NCBI RefSeq assembly: GCF_016744255.1
Contig: NZ_JADGES010000001.1
Coordinates: 1-64,000 of the forward strand
Direction: 5' to 3'
DNA from: Maribacter sp.
GTDB lineage: Bacteria; Bacteroidota; Bacteroidia; Flavobacteriales; Flavobacteriaceae
Length of the DNA stretch: 64,000 nt
The notes under the pieces are model-generated. The model saw only the letters and a program-made list of their open reading frames with translations. It was not told the origin of the DNA and did not search any database. The position numbers were made by a program, and so were the translations under genes. The stretch's first letter is position 1. Each line of letters opens with the position of its first letter. Shown one piece after another: positions 17,546 to 24,680 of this stretch.

Positions 17546-19615
17546 ATGAAGGCACACACCATAATATCCAAAAATAAATTTCCGCAATACATTTGCTTTA
17601 TAGCCCTTTCTGTATTCTTTTGTGCCTGCACCAATAACAAAGGAAGCGAACAAAAAAAAATAAAAAAAACAGCTCAACAAGATAGTATTAGCACTTGGGT
17701 TGCCAACGCAGAAAACAAAAACCTACCGAAAAAAGAACGCTTAATTTTTTTAGAAAAAGCATACATCCTCAACAAGAAACAACCCAAAGATTCGAATGCC
17801 ACTAAAACGCTTTCCACAATATCCTACACCTATTACCAGCTAAAAGACACTTTACTGTTTAGAAAAACCAATAAAGAAACCATTGCACTTGCTAAAATAA
17901 GTAAAGACTCCACAACCCTTGCTAATTCGTATTGGGATTTGGGGGGTTATTTAAGTAATAAAAAAGTAAACGACAGCGCTTTTTTTTACTACCACAAAGC
18001 TCAAAAGATTTTTAGCGCTAAAAAGAATAATTACTTAGCTGGTAGAATGTATAATAGAATGTCCTGGATACAACAGAGCATAAATGATAATACAGGAGCC
18101 GAAATAAACTGTACAAAAGCAATAGAATTAATAAAACCGTTAAAAAAATACAATGAACTATCTAGCTGTTATTCCACTATGGGGGTCATTGCTAATAATT
18201 TAGGAGAGCAAGAAAAATCTATAGGCTATTATGAAGAAGCCTTTAAATACGACAATAAGAAACCTAAAAAACAAAGCCCTAATTATAGCATACTAAATAA
18301 TATTGGGGTAGTTTACAAGAGTAATAAACAATATGCTAAAGCTATACCATATTTTAAACAATTAACAGAAATAGATAGTTTTAGTATAAAAAACCCTACT
18401 CTATACGCAACTGCATTAAACAACTTAGCCTATGCTAATTACAAGCTAAATATCTTAGACAATGTAGAAGCTCAGTTAAAAAAAGCATTGAAAATTAGAA
18501 AAAACCTCGGTAATACAGCAAAAATAGCTGGTAGCCACTATAGCTTAGGAGAATATTATTTAACTAAAAAGGACACTGCAAAAGCGCATAAAGAAGCTTT
18601 ATTAGCTAAAAAAAATGCAGAATTAAGCACCGCTAACAAACGCATATTAGAAGCTCTAGAATTATTAGCATTAACCAACCCAACAAAAGCTGCAGATTAT
18701 CGCCTAGAGCATATACAATTAGCTGACAGATTACAAAAAGAAGAACGTAAAATACGTAATAAATTTGCTCGTATCCGTTTCGAGACAGATGAATTTATTG
18801 CTGAAAATCTATTATTAGAAAGACAAAAACAACTCTGGACTGGTATTGCAATTGGTCTTATTCTTTTGATTATTTCTATCTATATAATTGTTACACAACG
18901 AGCTAAAAACCAAAAACTTAAGTTCGCGCAGCAGCAGCAAACTAATAACCAAGAAGTATTTAATTTAATGCTTGCTCAAAAACAAAAAGTAGAAGAAGCC
19001 AAAAGACAAGAGCAAAAAAGAATATCCGAAGAACTACATGATGGCGTACTAGGTAAAATGCTAGGTGCTAGAATGGTACTTACTGGATTAAACAAAAAAG
19101 CCGACCCAGAGGCTATCGCAGAAAAAGCAAAAGCAATAGTAGCTCTAAAAGATGCAGAAGGCGAGGTAAGAGCAATTTCTCACGAATTAAGTCACTCTGC
19201 TTATCAGAAAATTCCTAACTTTATTAATTCTATAACAGAACTATTAGAGTCCCTTGCTAAAAACGCAAAAATTGAACAAGATTTTAATTTTGACAATACA
19301 ATGGATTGGGATACGTTATCAGGAGACATAAAGATTAATGTATATAGAATGATACAAGAATGTGTACACAACTCTATAAAACATGCAAATTGCTCCAAAA
19401 TTTACGTGAATTTTGAAATTCATAAATCGAATTTTGAAGTTACTGTTGGCGATGATGGACAAGGTTATGTCCTTAATAAAGAGAAAAAAGGAATTGGATT
19501 ACGAAATATTAAATCGAGAATGGAAAAACTTAATGGTCACTTTACTGTAGATACCGCGCCTGGTCGTGGCACCTCATTTTTCTTTAATATTCCTTTTTCA
19601 AAAGTACCTGAATAG
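17546..19615 (+). CDS. TPR-containing sensor histidine kinase (NarL/DesK type)
   Basis: The 689-residue protein begins with an export signal (YICFIALSVFFCACTNN), possibly an imperfect lipobox. Residues 45-400 are TPR repeats (for example DLGGYLSNKKVNDSAFFYYHKAQ), predicted periplasmic. One membrane helix follows near 428-447 (GIAIGLILLIISIYIIV). The HisKA_3 box RISEELHDGVLGKMLGA carries the phospho-His near residue 498. The HATPase domain has the N box MIQECVHNSIKHAN, GDDGQGY and GIGLRNIKSRM. It likely phosphorylates the response regulator 55 bp downstream. TPR sensors bind peptides or proteins elsewhere, which makes the neighbouring exported peptide a candidate ligand. Confidence 0.93.
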   Translation: MKAHTIISKNKFPQYICFIALSVFFCACTNNKGSEQKKIKKTAQQDSISTWVANAENKNLPKKERLIFLEKAYILNKKQPKDSNATKTLSTISYTYYQLKDTLLFRKTNKETIALAKISKDSTTLANSYWDLGGYLSNKKVNDSAFFYYHKAQKIFSAKKNNYLAGRMYNRMSWIQQSINDNTGAEINCTKAIELIKPLKKYNELSSCYSTMGVIANNLGEQEKSIGYYEEAFKYDNKKPKKQSPNYSILNNIGVVYKSNKQYAKAIPYFKQLTEIDSFSIKNPTLYATALNNLAYANYKLNILDNVEAQLKKALKIRKNLGNTAKIAGSHYSLGEYYLTKKDTAKAHKEALLAKKNAELSTANKRILEALELLALTNPTKAADYRLEHIQLADRLQKEERKIRNKFARIRFETDEFIAENLLLERQKQLWTGIAIGLILLIISIYIIVTQRAKNQKLKFAQQQQTNNQEVFNLMLAQKQKVEEAKRQEQKRISEELHDGVLGKMLGARMVLTGLNKKADPEAIAEKAKAIVALKDAEGEVRAISHELSHSAYQKIPNFINSITELLESLAKNAKIEQDFNFDNTMDWDTLSGDIKINVYRMIQECVHNSIKHANCSKIYVNFEIHKSNFEVTVGDDGQGYVLNKEKKGIGLRNIKSRMEKLNGHFTVDTAPGRGTSFFFNIPFSKVPE

Positions 19616-19670
19616 AAAGAAAATAAAATTACTGTTTAACAAAATTCCCCTAAATAAATATACTTACTAA

Positions 19671-20342
19671 ATGGAAACAATCCGAATTTTAGCTATTGAT
19701 GATCACGAAATGACCCCTTTGGGATATAAATATATACTAGAGGGCACTGAATTTCCTAACTTTGAAGTTAAGGTAGATGTAGCCAGAGGGTTTGAACTAG
19801 GTAAATCTAAAATAGAATCTTCCGGACGCTCCACGATACATTATGATATTATTTTATTAGACATTCAACTTTTCCCTACCCACGCCCATGATGAGCGCAG
19901 TGGAGAAGATTTAGGTAAATTAGCTAGAGAAGTATCTCCTAATTCCAAAGTTGTTTTCATGTCCTCATTTAGCGATAGCTATAAAATTAATAGCGTTTTT
20001 AAAACTGTAGACCCAGATGGATATATGGTTAAATCTGAAATTGATGAACAATCTCTAATTGCCATGGTAGAAACCGTTGTTTCTAACCCTCCGTATTATA
20101 CCGCTGGAGCATTATCTGCTGTTAGACGAAAAATGGCCAATGACATCGTAATTGATGATGTGGACAAAAAAATACTATTCAACCTATCTGTAGGTGTGCG
20201 AACAAAAGACATTGCTCCATTAATTTCTGCCGCTATAACAACCGTAGAATCCAGGAAACGCCAATTAAAAACTCTTTTTGGCATAGATAACGGTAATGAC
20301 CTAGCCCTTATTGAGGAAGCAAGAAGGAGAGGCTTTCTTTAA
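19671..20342 (+). CDS. Response regulator, NarL/LuxR type
   Basis: This 223-residue regulator has a receiver domain with the acidic pair in LAIDDHEM, the phospho-acceptor Asp near residue 64 in IILLDIQLF, Ser-rich strand 4 (VVFMSSFSDS) and Lys in YMVKSEID. The acceptor lies about ten residues later than usual because of an insertion before it. The C-terminal LuxR-type helix-turn-helix reads VRTKDIAPLISAAITTVESRKRQLK. It pairs with the TPR kinase directly upstream. Its target genes are unknown. Confidence 0.92.
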   Translation: METIRILAIDDHEMTPLGYKYILEGTEFPNFEVKVDVARGFELGKSKIESSGRSTIHYDIILLDIQLFPTHAHDERSGEDLGKLAREVSPNSKVVFMSSFSDSYKINSVFKTVDPDGYMVKSEIDEQSLIAMVETVVSNPPYYTAGALSAVRRKMANDIVIDDVDKKILFNLSVGVRTKDIAPLISAAITTVESRKRQLKTLFGIDNGNDLALIEEARRRGFL

Positions 20343-20467
20343 AAAACACAAAAAAACAACATTTATAAACTACTAAATTACAGAAGATTAACATTTAAAT
20401 TTGTAAATAAAGGACAAACCTCTTTTTTTCCGAGGTTTACGTATGTTCCAAAATGAAGCTTAAAATA

Positions 20468-20475
20468 TATATTTG
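20468..20475 (+). promoter_or_regulatory. Candidate -7 box TATATTTG for the gene at 20508
   Basis: TATATTTG matches TAnnTTTG and lies 32 bp before the ATG. No clear TTG is found at the right distance upstream, so an activator may be needed. A short hairpin, AAACCTC-N9-GAGGTTT, lies some 30 bp upstream, with T's in its loop. Confidence 0.4.
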
Positions 20476-20507
20476 TTTGTATAGTAATATTAATTACAAT
20501 CAAGCAT

Positions 20508-21155
20508 ATGTCAGTATACAAAGACAACTCTCAAAACAGTGATGCTTGGAGGTTCCCCCAGACCCTTCAAAACGACTCTATATATTCTTTTATAAGAAAT
20601 ATAGAAAAATATTTTTTTGCTGAAGTAACCGTTCAGAATTGCACATACACAGAATGTGCGGTTGATTTAGCTATTCAGTTAGATTGCAACCTTACTCTTT
20701 TTGAAGTTTTAAACCATGCCAACTTAGGAACATGGGGAAATTTAAAAAATATCGATGCCCCTCTGCCCAAAGCACTGCAATCTTTAAAAAATGATAATAA
20801 TATAGATGTACGTATTGACGAGTTTTCGATATTCTTAAAAGACACATCTATAATTATTAAAAGAACTAATAACCTTAATATCTCGGAACAATTAGAGGGT
20901 ATTTTAAGGGAAATAAGTAGCCACTACATCTATTTTACCAAAGGTCTTTCTCAAAAACCATATGAAATTTACATTCCTATATCAGAGGAGGAAGAATTCG
21001 ATTATAACCTAAATAACACTGTTCCTACTACTGCAAAAAGTTATACAGAGTATTGGGGTATTTATTTTGAGTCTGAAGATGATGCAACTATTTATGATGT
21101 AAAAAATTCCGCTTATTTACCTGCAGAACTACATCTTTGTATGGCAGACGTATAG
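20508..21155 (+). CDS. Cytoplasmic protein of unknown function, 215 residues
   Basis: I do not recognise this family. The protein has no signal peptide or membrane segment and is acidic, with a net excess of Asp and Glu (for example EEEEFDYNLNN). It looks mixed alpha/beta: CAVDLAIQLDCNLTLFEVLNHA, then FSIFLKDTSIIIKRTNNLN. It follows the response regulator by 165 bp with its own candidate promoter, so it may be a target of that two-component pair or simply adjacent. Codon use and base composition are like the neighbours. Confidence 0.7.
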   Translation: MSVYKDNSQNSDAWRFPQTLQNDSIYSFIRNIEKYFFAEVTVQNCTYTECAVDLAIQLDCNLTLFEVLNHANLGTWGNLKNIDAPLPKALQSLKNDNNIDVRIDEFSIFLKDTSIIIKRTNNLNISEQLEGILREISSHYIYFTKGLSQKPYEIYIPISEEEEFDYNLNNTVPTTAKSYTEYWGIYFESEDDATIYDVKNSAYLPAELHLCMADV

Positions 21156-21173
21156 AAAATAACTAGTAAACTA

Positions 21174-21262
21174 CCTCGGGGCAAGCTCACGAGGCATTCG
21201 TAGGAAAACAACCTTAAAATTTAGAGGCAAGCCTCGGAGCATTCAAATGCTCGATTATCGAG
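21174..21262. repeat. Hairpin-rich intergenic element (REP-like)
   Basis: Four inverted repeats follow one another: CCTCG/CGAGG (21174-21194), GAGGCAAGCCTC (21224-21235), GAGCATT-CA-AATGCTC (21237-21252) and CTCGA-TTA-TCGAG (21250-21262). Two degenerate copies of a core, GGGGCAAGCTCACGAGGCAT and GAGGCAAGCCTCGGAGCAT, lie about 45 bp apart. The stretch is clearly more GC-rich than its surroundings and carries no ORF. It resembles a dispersed palindromic repeat; copies elsewhere cannot be checked here. Confidence 0.55.
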
Positions 21263-21274
21263 TAAAATAAAAAA

Positions 21275-21306
21275 AGCCAATTTGAATATATTTTTTCAAA
21301 TTGGCT
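21275..21306. terminator. Bidirectional terminator between the 20508 gene and glyA
   Basis: AGCCAATTTGAA pairs perfectly with TTCAAATTGGCT across an 8 nt loop. A-runs on the left and T-rich sequence on the right make it work in both directions for the two convergent genes. Confidence 0.88.
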
Positions 21307-21331
21307 ATTATTTTAAATAAAATTATTCTGT

Positions 21332-22606
21332 TTATACGTTAAATAACTCCCTACCTTTCATCAAAGCATTTACTTTCATCTTAACAGAAGAAAGTACCGT
21401 CTCGTCTTCTGGGTTAGAAATTACTGCATCAATAAAGTCTACTATAGTAGCCATATCTTTTTCTACCAAACCTCTTGTAGTAATTGCTGCTGTACCAAAA
21501 CGAACACCAGAAGTTACAAAAGGCGATTTATCATCAAAAGGCACCATATTCTTATTAGCAGTAATATCAGCTAATACAAGAGCATTCTCAGCTTCCTTGC
21601 CAGAAATATTTTTATTTCTTAGATCAATTAACATCATGTGGTTATCTGTTCCTCCAGAAATGATATGATAATCTTTTGCAACAAATGCTTTTGCCATAGC
21701 CTCTGCATTTTTCTTTACTTGAACCATGTAGTGTAAGTACTCATCAGATAAAGCTTCTCCAAAAGCAATTGCTTTAGCTGCAATAATGTGCTCTAAAGGT
21801 CCACCTTGATTTCCTGGAAAAACAGCCAAATTTAATAAGGTCGACATTTTTCTTAATTTTCCGCTTTTTAAAGTAATTCCAAATGGATTATCAAAATCTT
21901 CACCCATAAGTATTAACCCTCCTCTTGGTCCACGCAAAGTTTTATGCGTAGTAGTTGTTACTATATGACAATGAGGAATTGGATCATTTAAAATTCCTTT
22001 AGCAATTAAACCCGCTGGGTGACTAATATCAGCTAACAACAATGCATCAACACTATCCGCTATTTCTCTAAACTTCTTAAAATCTATATCTCTAGAATAA
22101 GCAGAAGCACCAGCAATAATCATTTTTGGCTTTTCTTTAGTTGCTATTTCTTGTATAGCATCATAATCTAGCCTTCCAGTTTCTTTGTCTACTCCGTAAA
22201 ATACTGGGTTATATAAACGTCCAGAAAAATTTACCGGAGAACCATGTGTTAAATGCCCTCCATGAGAAAGATCAAAACCTAAAATAGTATCCCCTGGCTT
22301 TAAACAAGCATGATAAACAGAAGCATTCGCTTGAGAACCAGAATGTGGTTGCACATTTGCATACTCTGCTCCGAATAATTCTTTAGCTCTATCGATAGCA
22401 AGTTGTTCTATTTTATCTACAACTTCACATCCGCCATAATATCTTTTTCCTGGATACCCTTCAGCATATTTATTTGTAAGTACAGAACCAGCTGCCTCCA
22501 TTACTTGTGGGCTGGTAAAATTTTCAGAAGCAATTAACTCTACACCGTTAATTTGGCGTTCTTTTTCTTCTTCTATTAAGTCAAAAATTAGGTTGTCGCG
22601 TTGCAT
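21332..22606 (-). CDS. glyA: Serine hydroxymethyltransferase
   Basis: This 424-residue PLP enzyme interconverts serine and glycine, loading one-carbon units on tetrahydrofolate. The N-terminus has [19 protein letters not shown] and [15 protein letters not shown]. The PLP-lysine motif [15 protein letters not shown] is near residue 225, and [13 protein letters not shown] follows. The length is normal. It is a single-gene unit reading leftward, ending in the shared terminator at 21275. Confidence 0.98.
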   Translation of the reverse strand: MQRDNLIFDLIEEEKERQINGVELIASENFTSPQVMEAAGSVLTNKYAEGYPGKRYYGGCEVVDKIEQLAIDRAKELFGAEYANVQPHSGSQANASVYHACLKPGDTILGFDLSHGGHLTHGSPVNFSGRLYNPVFYGVDKETGRLDYDAIQEIATKEKPKMIIAGASAYSRDIDFKKFREIADSVDALLLADISHPAGLIAKGILNDPIPHCHIVTTTTHKTLRGPRGGLILMGEDFDNPFGITLKSGKLRKMSTLLNLAVFPGNQGGPLEHIIAAKAIAFGEALSDEYLHYMVQVKKNAEAMAKAFVAKDYHIISGGTDNHMMLIDLRNKNISGKEAENALVLADITANKNMVPFDDKSPFVTSGVRFGTAAITTRGLVEKDMATIVDFIDAVISNPEDETVLSSVKMKVNALMKGRELFNV

Positions 22607-22858
22607 ATCTTATTTTTCAATTATATTAGATGCGTAAAAATACGAATTGGGAATGTATAAATACATCTTAAATACTACTTTTGAAACAGAATTTATTAAA
22701 ATTCAATCAACAAATAAAAAAGTCTATTTACAACCATAAATTATTACTTTTAATTACTGCACCTAGTGGTTCCTAAATACCATTTAGAATATCACGAAAA
22801 GGTATGTTGTCTGTATTACACTATACTTAAACGTTTTTCGTTATACCAATTACCATAT

Positions 22859-22874
22859 TTGGCACGGCTGTTGA
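22859..22874 (+). promoter_or_regulatory. Candidate sigma-54 promoter (TTGGCACG - N4 - TTGA)
   Basis: TTGGCACG at 22859-22866 followed by four bases and TTGA matches the sigma-54 -24/-12 consensus TTGGCACG-N4-TTGC at 11 of 12 positions. The start site would be near 22886, about 21 nt before the lipoprotein ATG at 22907. It lies inside the track's N-terminal extension of that ORF, which argues against the extension. Confidence 0.6.
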
Positions 22875-22906
22875 ATTTAACCTCTAGAATATGTAAATTA
22901 TTTATT

Positions 22907-24094
22907 ATGAAAAAATTTCTACTTTTCGGATTAGCGATAACTTTACTAACTGGGTGTAGCGGAGTAAAGAAAACGCAAGAAGCAATTAATACTGGTAATT
23001 ACACCCAAGCAATTAATACCTCTATTGTTAATTTATCTAGTAATAAAACAAAAAAGAGTAATCAGCCCTACATTCTCTTATTAGAAGAAGTGTTCGCAAA
23101 AAACACAGAACGAGAAATGGACAGAATTGCTTTTTACAAAAAAGATGGCAACCCCGCAAATTTAGAATCCGTATACAATGGTTATTACCGATTAAAATTG
23201 GTGCAAGAACAAATAAAACCTTTACTACCATTACAGATTTATGAAGAAGGAAGAGAGGCCAAATTTCAATTGGTAGATTACGACCAAAAGATAATTAATA
23301 CCAAACAAGAATTATCTAACTACTTATATACGAATGCCAATAATCTATTAAAAAACGCTAGCAATAAATTTGACTACAGAAAATCTTACAATGATTTTAC
23401 TTATTTAAGTAAAATTAATCCTGGTTTTTTAGATACAAAAACAAAAATGGAAGAAGCTCTTGCCAAAGGCATTAATTATGTTAGTGTCGCTATGAGCAAT
23501 AATACTAACATAATAATTCCAGAAAAATTAGAAGCTGAAATGTTAAATCTTAGCACATATGGCCTAAATAAATTATGGACAGAATACCACACCAATCCGT
23601 TACCAAATGTAATTTATGATTATAATTTAGATGTTTCTTTTGAAGATATAGCTATTTCACCTGAGCAAATAAACGAAAAGCAAATAATAAAAGAAAAACA
23701 GATAAAAGATGGTTATGAATATCTTACTAATAGCGATGGCAATGTTGTAAAAGATAGCTTAGGGAATATGATAAAAGTGGATAAATTTAAAACTGTAAGA
23801 TGCAATTATTATCAGTTTACTCAATTTAAAAGCACACAAGTTACTGGCTTAGTAAGCTTTACCGACAATATTAAAAAACAGCAAATTGATCAATACCCTT
23901 TAACTAGTGAATTTGTGTTCGAACATATTTATGCTAATTACCATGGTGATAAAAGAGCTTTAGACAATGATTTAACTCCTTTATTAAAACTTGGCGCTGT
24001 ACCTTTTCCTACAAACGAGCAAATGGTTTATGATACTGGCGAAGACTTAAAAGCTAAATTAAAATATATACTACAACAACAAAATTTTAATTAA
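22907..24094 (+). CDS. Lipoprotein of unknown function, 395 residues
   Basis: The start is placed at codon 48 of the track ORF, where MKKFLLFGLAITLLTGCSG forms a perfect lipoprotein signal. The extra 47 residues upstream overlap a sigma-54-type promoter. The mature protein is Lys- and Asn-rich, with an N-terminal helical region (TQEAINTGNYTQAINTSIVN, a TPR-like repeat) and a C-terminal beta-rich part. I do not recognise the family. It is probably anchored in the outer membrane, facing the periplasm. It ends at a strong bidirectional terminator. Confidence 0.85.
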   Translation: MKKFLLFGLAITLLTGCSGVKKTQEAINTGNYTQAINTSIVNLSSNKTKKSNQPYILLLEEVFAKNTEREMDRIAFYKKDGNPANLESVYNGYYRLKLVQEQIKPLLPLQIYEEGREAKFQLVDYDQKIINTKQELSNYLYTNANNLLKNASNKFDYRKSYNDFTYLSKINPGFLDTKTKMEEALAKGINYVSVAMSNNTNIIIPEKLEAEMLNLSTYGLNKLWTEYHTNPLPNVIYDYNLDVSFEDIAISPEQINEKQIIKEKQIKDGYEYLTNSDGNVVKDSLGNMIKVDKFKTVRCNYYQFTQFKSTQVTGLVSFTDNIKKQQIDQYPLTSEFVFEHIYANYHGDKRALDNDLTPLLKLGAVPFPTNEQMVYDTGEDLKAKLKYILQQQNFN

Positions 24095-24095
24095 T

Positions 24096-24117
24096 AAAAG
24101 CCCCAATTGGGGCTTTT
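24096..24117. terminator. Bidirectional terminator, perfect palindrome
   Basis: AAAAGCCCCAATTGGGGCTTTT is a perfect 22 bp palindrome placed between the convergent lipoprotein and ytxJ genes, flanked by A-rich and T-rich ends. Confidence 0.9.
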
Positions 24118-24120
24118 ATT

Positions 24121-24516
24121 TTATATATACTCCTCTAAAAGAATATCATTTATTCCTCCATGGGAAGAATGCGCAATAGCCTCTCCTCCCTTTATAACAA
24201 GTAACTGTGGCGATTGGTGCATTACTTGGAATTTAATTCCTACCTCATTAGAAACGGATCTAAAACTATGCAGGTCTAAATAATACAAATCTGCTTGTTC
24301 TTTGTCTAATACGTATGTTTCTTGAAATATATTCATAACCATTCTACTAATACCACAAGTTGTAGAATGCTTAAAAATAACCTGCGTCTTATTTTTAGAC
24401 TTTTCAGCAATCTCATTTAATTGATCCAAAGAACTTAAAGGTATCCATGGAATTACTTTTTTCTCTTTTTTCTCATCATTATTACTCTTTCCAAATAAAC
24501 CATCAAAAATTCCCAT
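24121..24516 (-). CDS. ytxJ: Bacillithiol system redox protein YtxJ (monothiol bacilliredoxin-like)
   Basis: This 131-residue protein has a thioredoxin-like fold with a single active-site Cys in FKHSTTCGISRMVMN, the mark of YtxJ/DUF2847. The cis-Pro loop is seen as HQSPQLLVIKGG. YtxJ proteins act in the bacillithiol pathway, probably removing bacillithiol from oxidised proteins. The N-terminal 20 residues (FGKSNNDEKKEKK) are a charged linker. It is cytoplasmic and transcribed alone. Confidence 0.9.
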   Translation of the reverse strand: MGIFDGLFGKSNNDEKKEKKVIPWIPLSSLDQLNEIAEKSKNKTQVIFKHSTTCGISRMVMNIFQETYVLDKEQADLYYLDLHSFRSVSNEVGIKFQVMHQSPQLLVIKGGEAIAHSSHGGINDILLEEYI

Positions 24517-24562
24517 ATACCTCTTTTATTATAAGTCGAATAACCCTCATTTTGCATACAAA

Positions 24563-24608
24563 CTGACTAAATGTCCTTTTTTTATTCCTGTATCAAGACA
24601 TTTTGTCT
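24563..24608. promoter_or_regulatory. Two similar dyads upstream of the clpB promoter
   Basis: CTGACTAAATGTCC (24563-24576) and AGACATTTTGTCT (24596-24608) are versions of one site in opposite orientation (GGACATTTAGTCAG versus AGACATTTTGTCTG). Their centres are about 32 bp apart, three helical turns. They lie upstream of a -24/-12 element, where enhancer-binding activators of sigma-54 bind. Confidence 0.5.
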
Positions 24609-24619
24609 GCCCTTTTCAA

Positions 24620-24635
24620 TTGGTAAGGTTGTTGA
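24620..24635 (+). promoter_or_regulatory. Candidate sigma-54 promoter of clpB (TTGGTAAG - N4 - TTGA)
   Basis: TTGGTAAG at 24620-24627, four bases, then TTGA fits the -24/-12 spacing, keeping the key GG and TTG. The predicted start near 24647 leaves a 34 nt leader. No TAnnTTTG box was found in this gap. Confidence 0.5.
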
Positions 24636-24680
24636 CATTAACATATCAAAACTAAGAAATAACATTAAATTATAAGAGAT

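Noticed and set aside
22766-22906. N-terminal 47-residue extension of the lipoprotein ORF
   Set aside because: It contains a sigma-54-type promoter and precedes a perfect lipoprotein signal starting at 22907.
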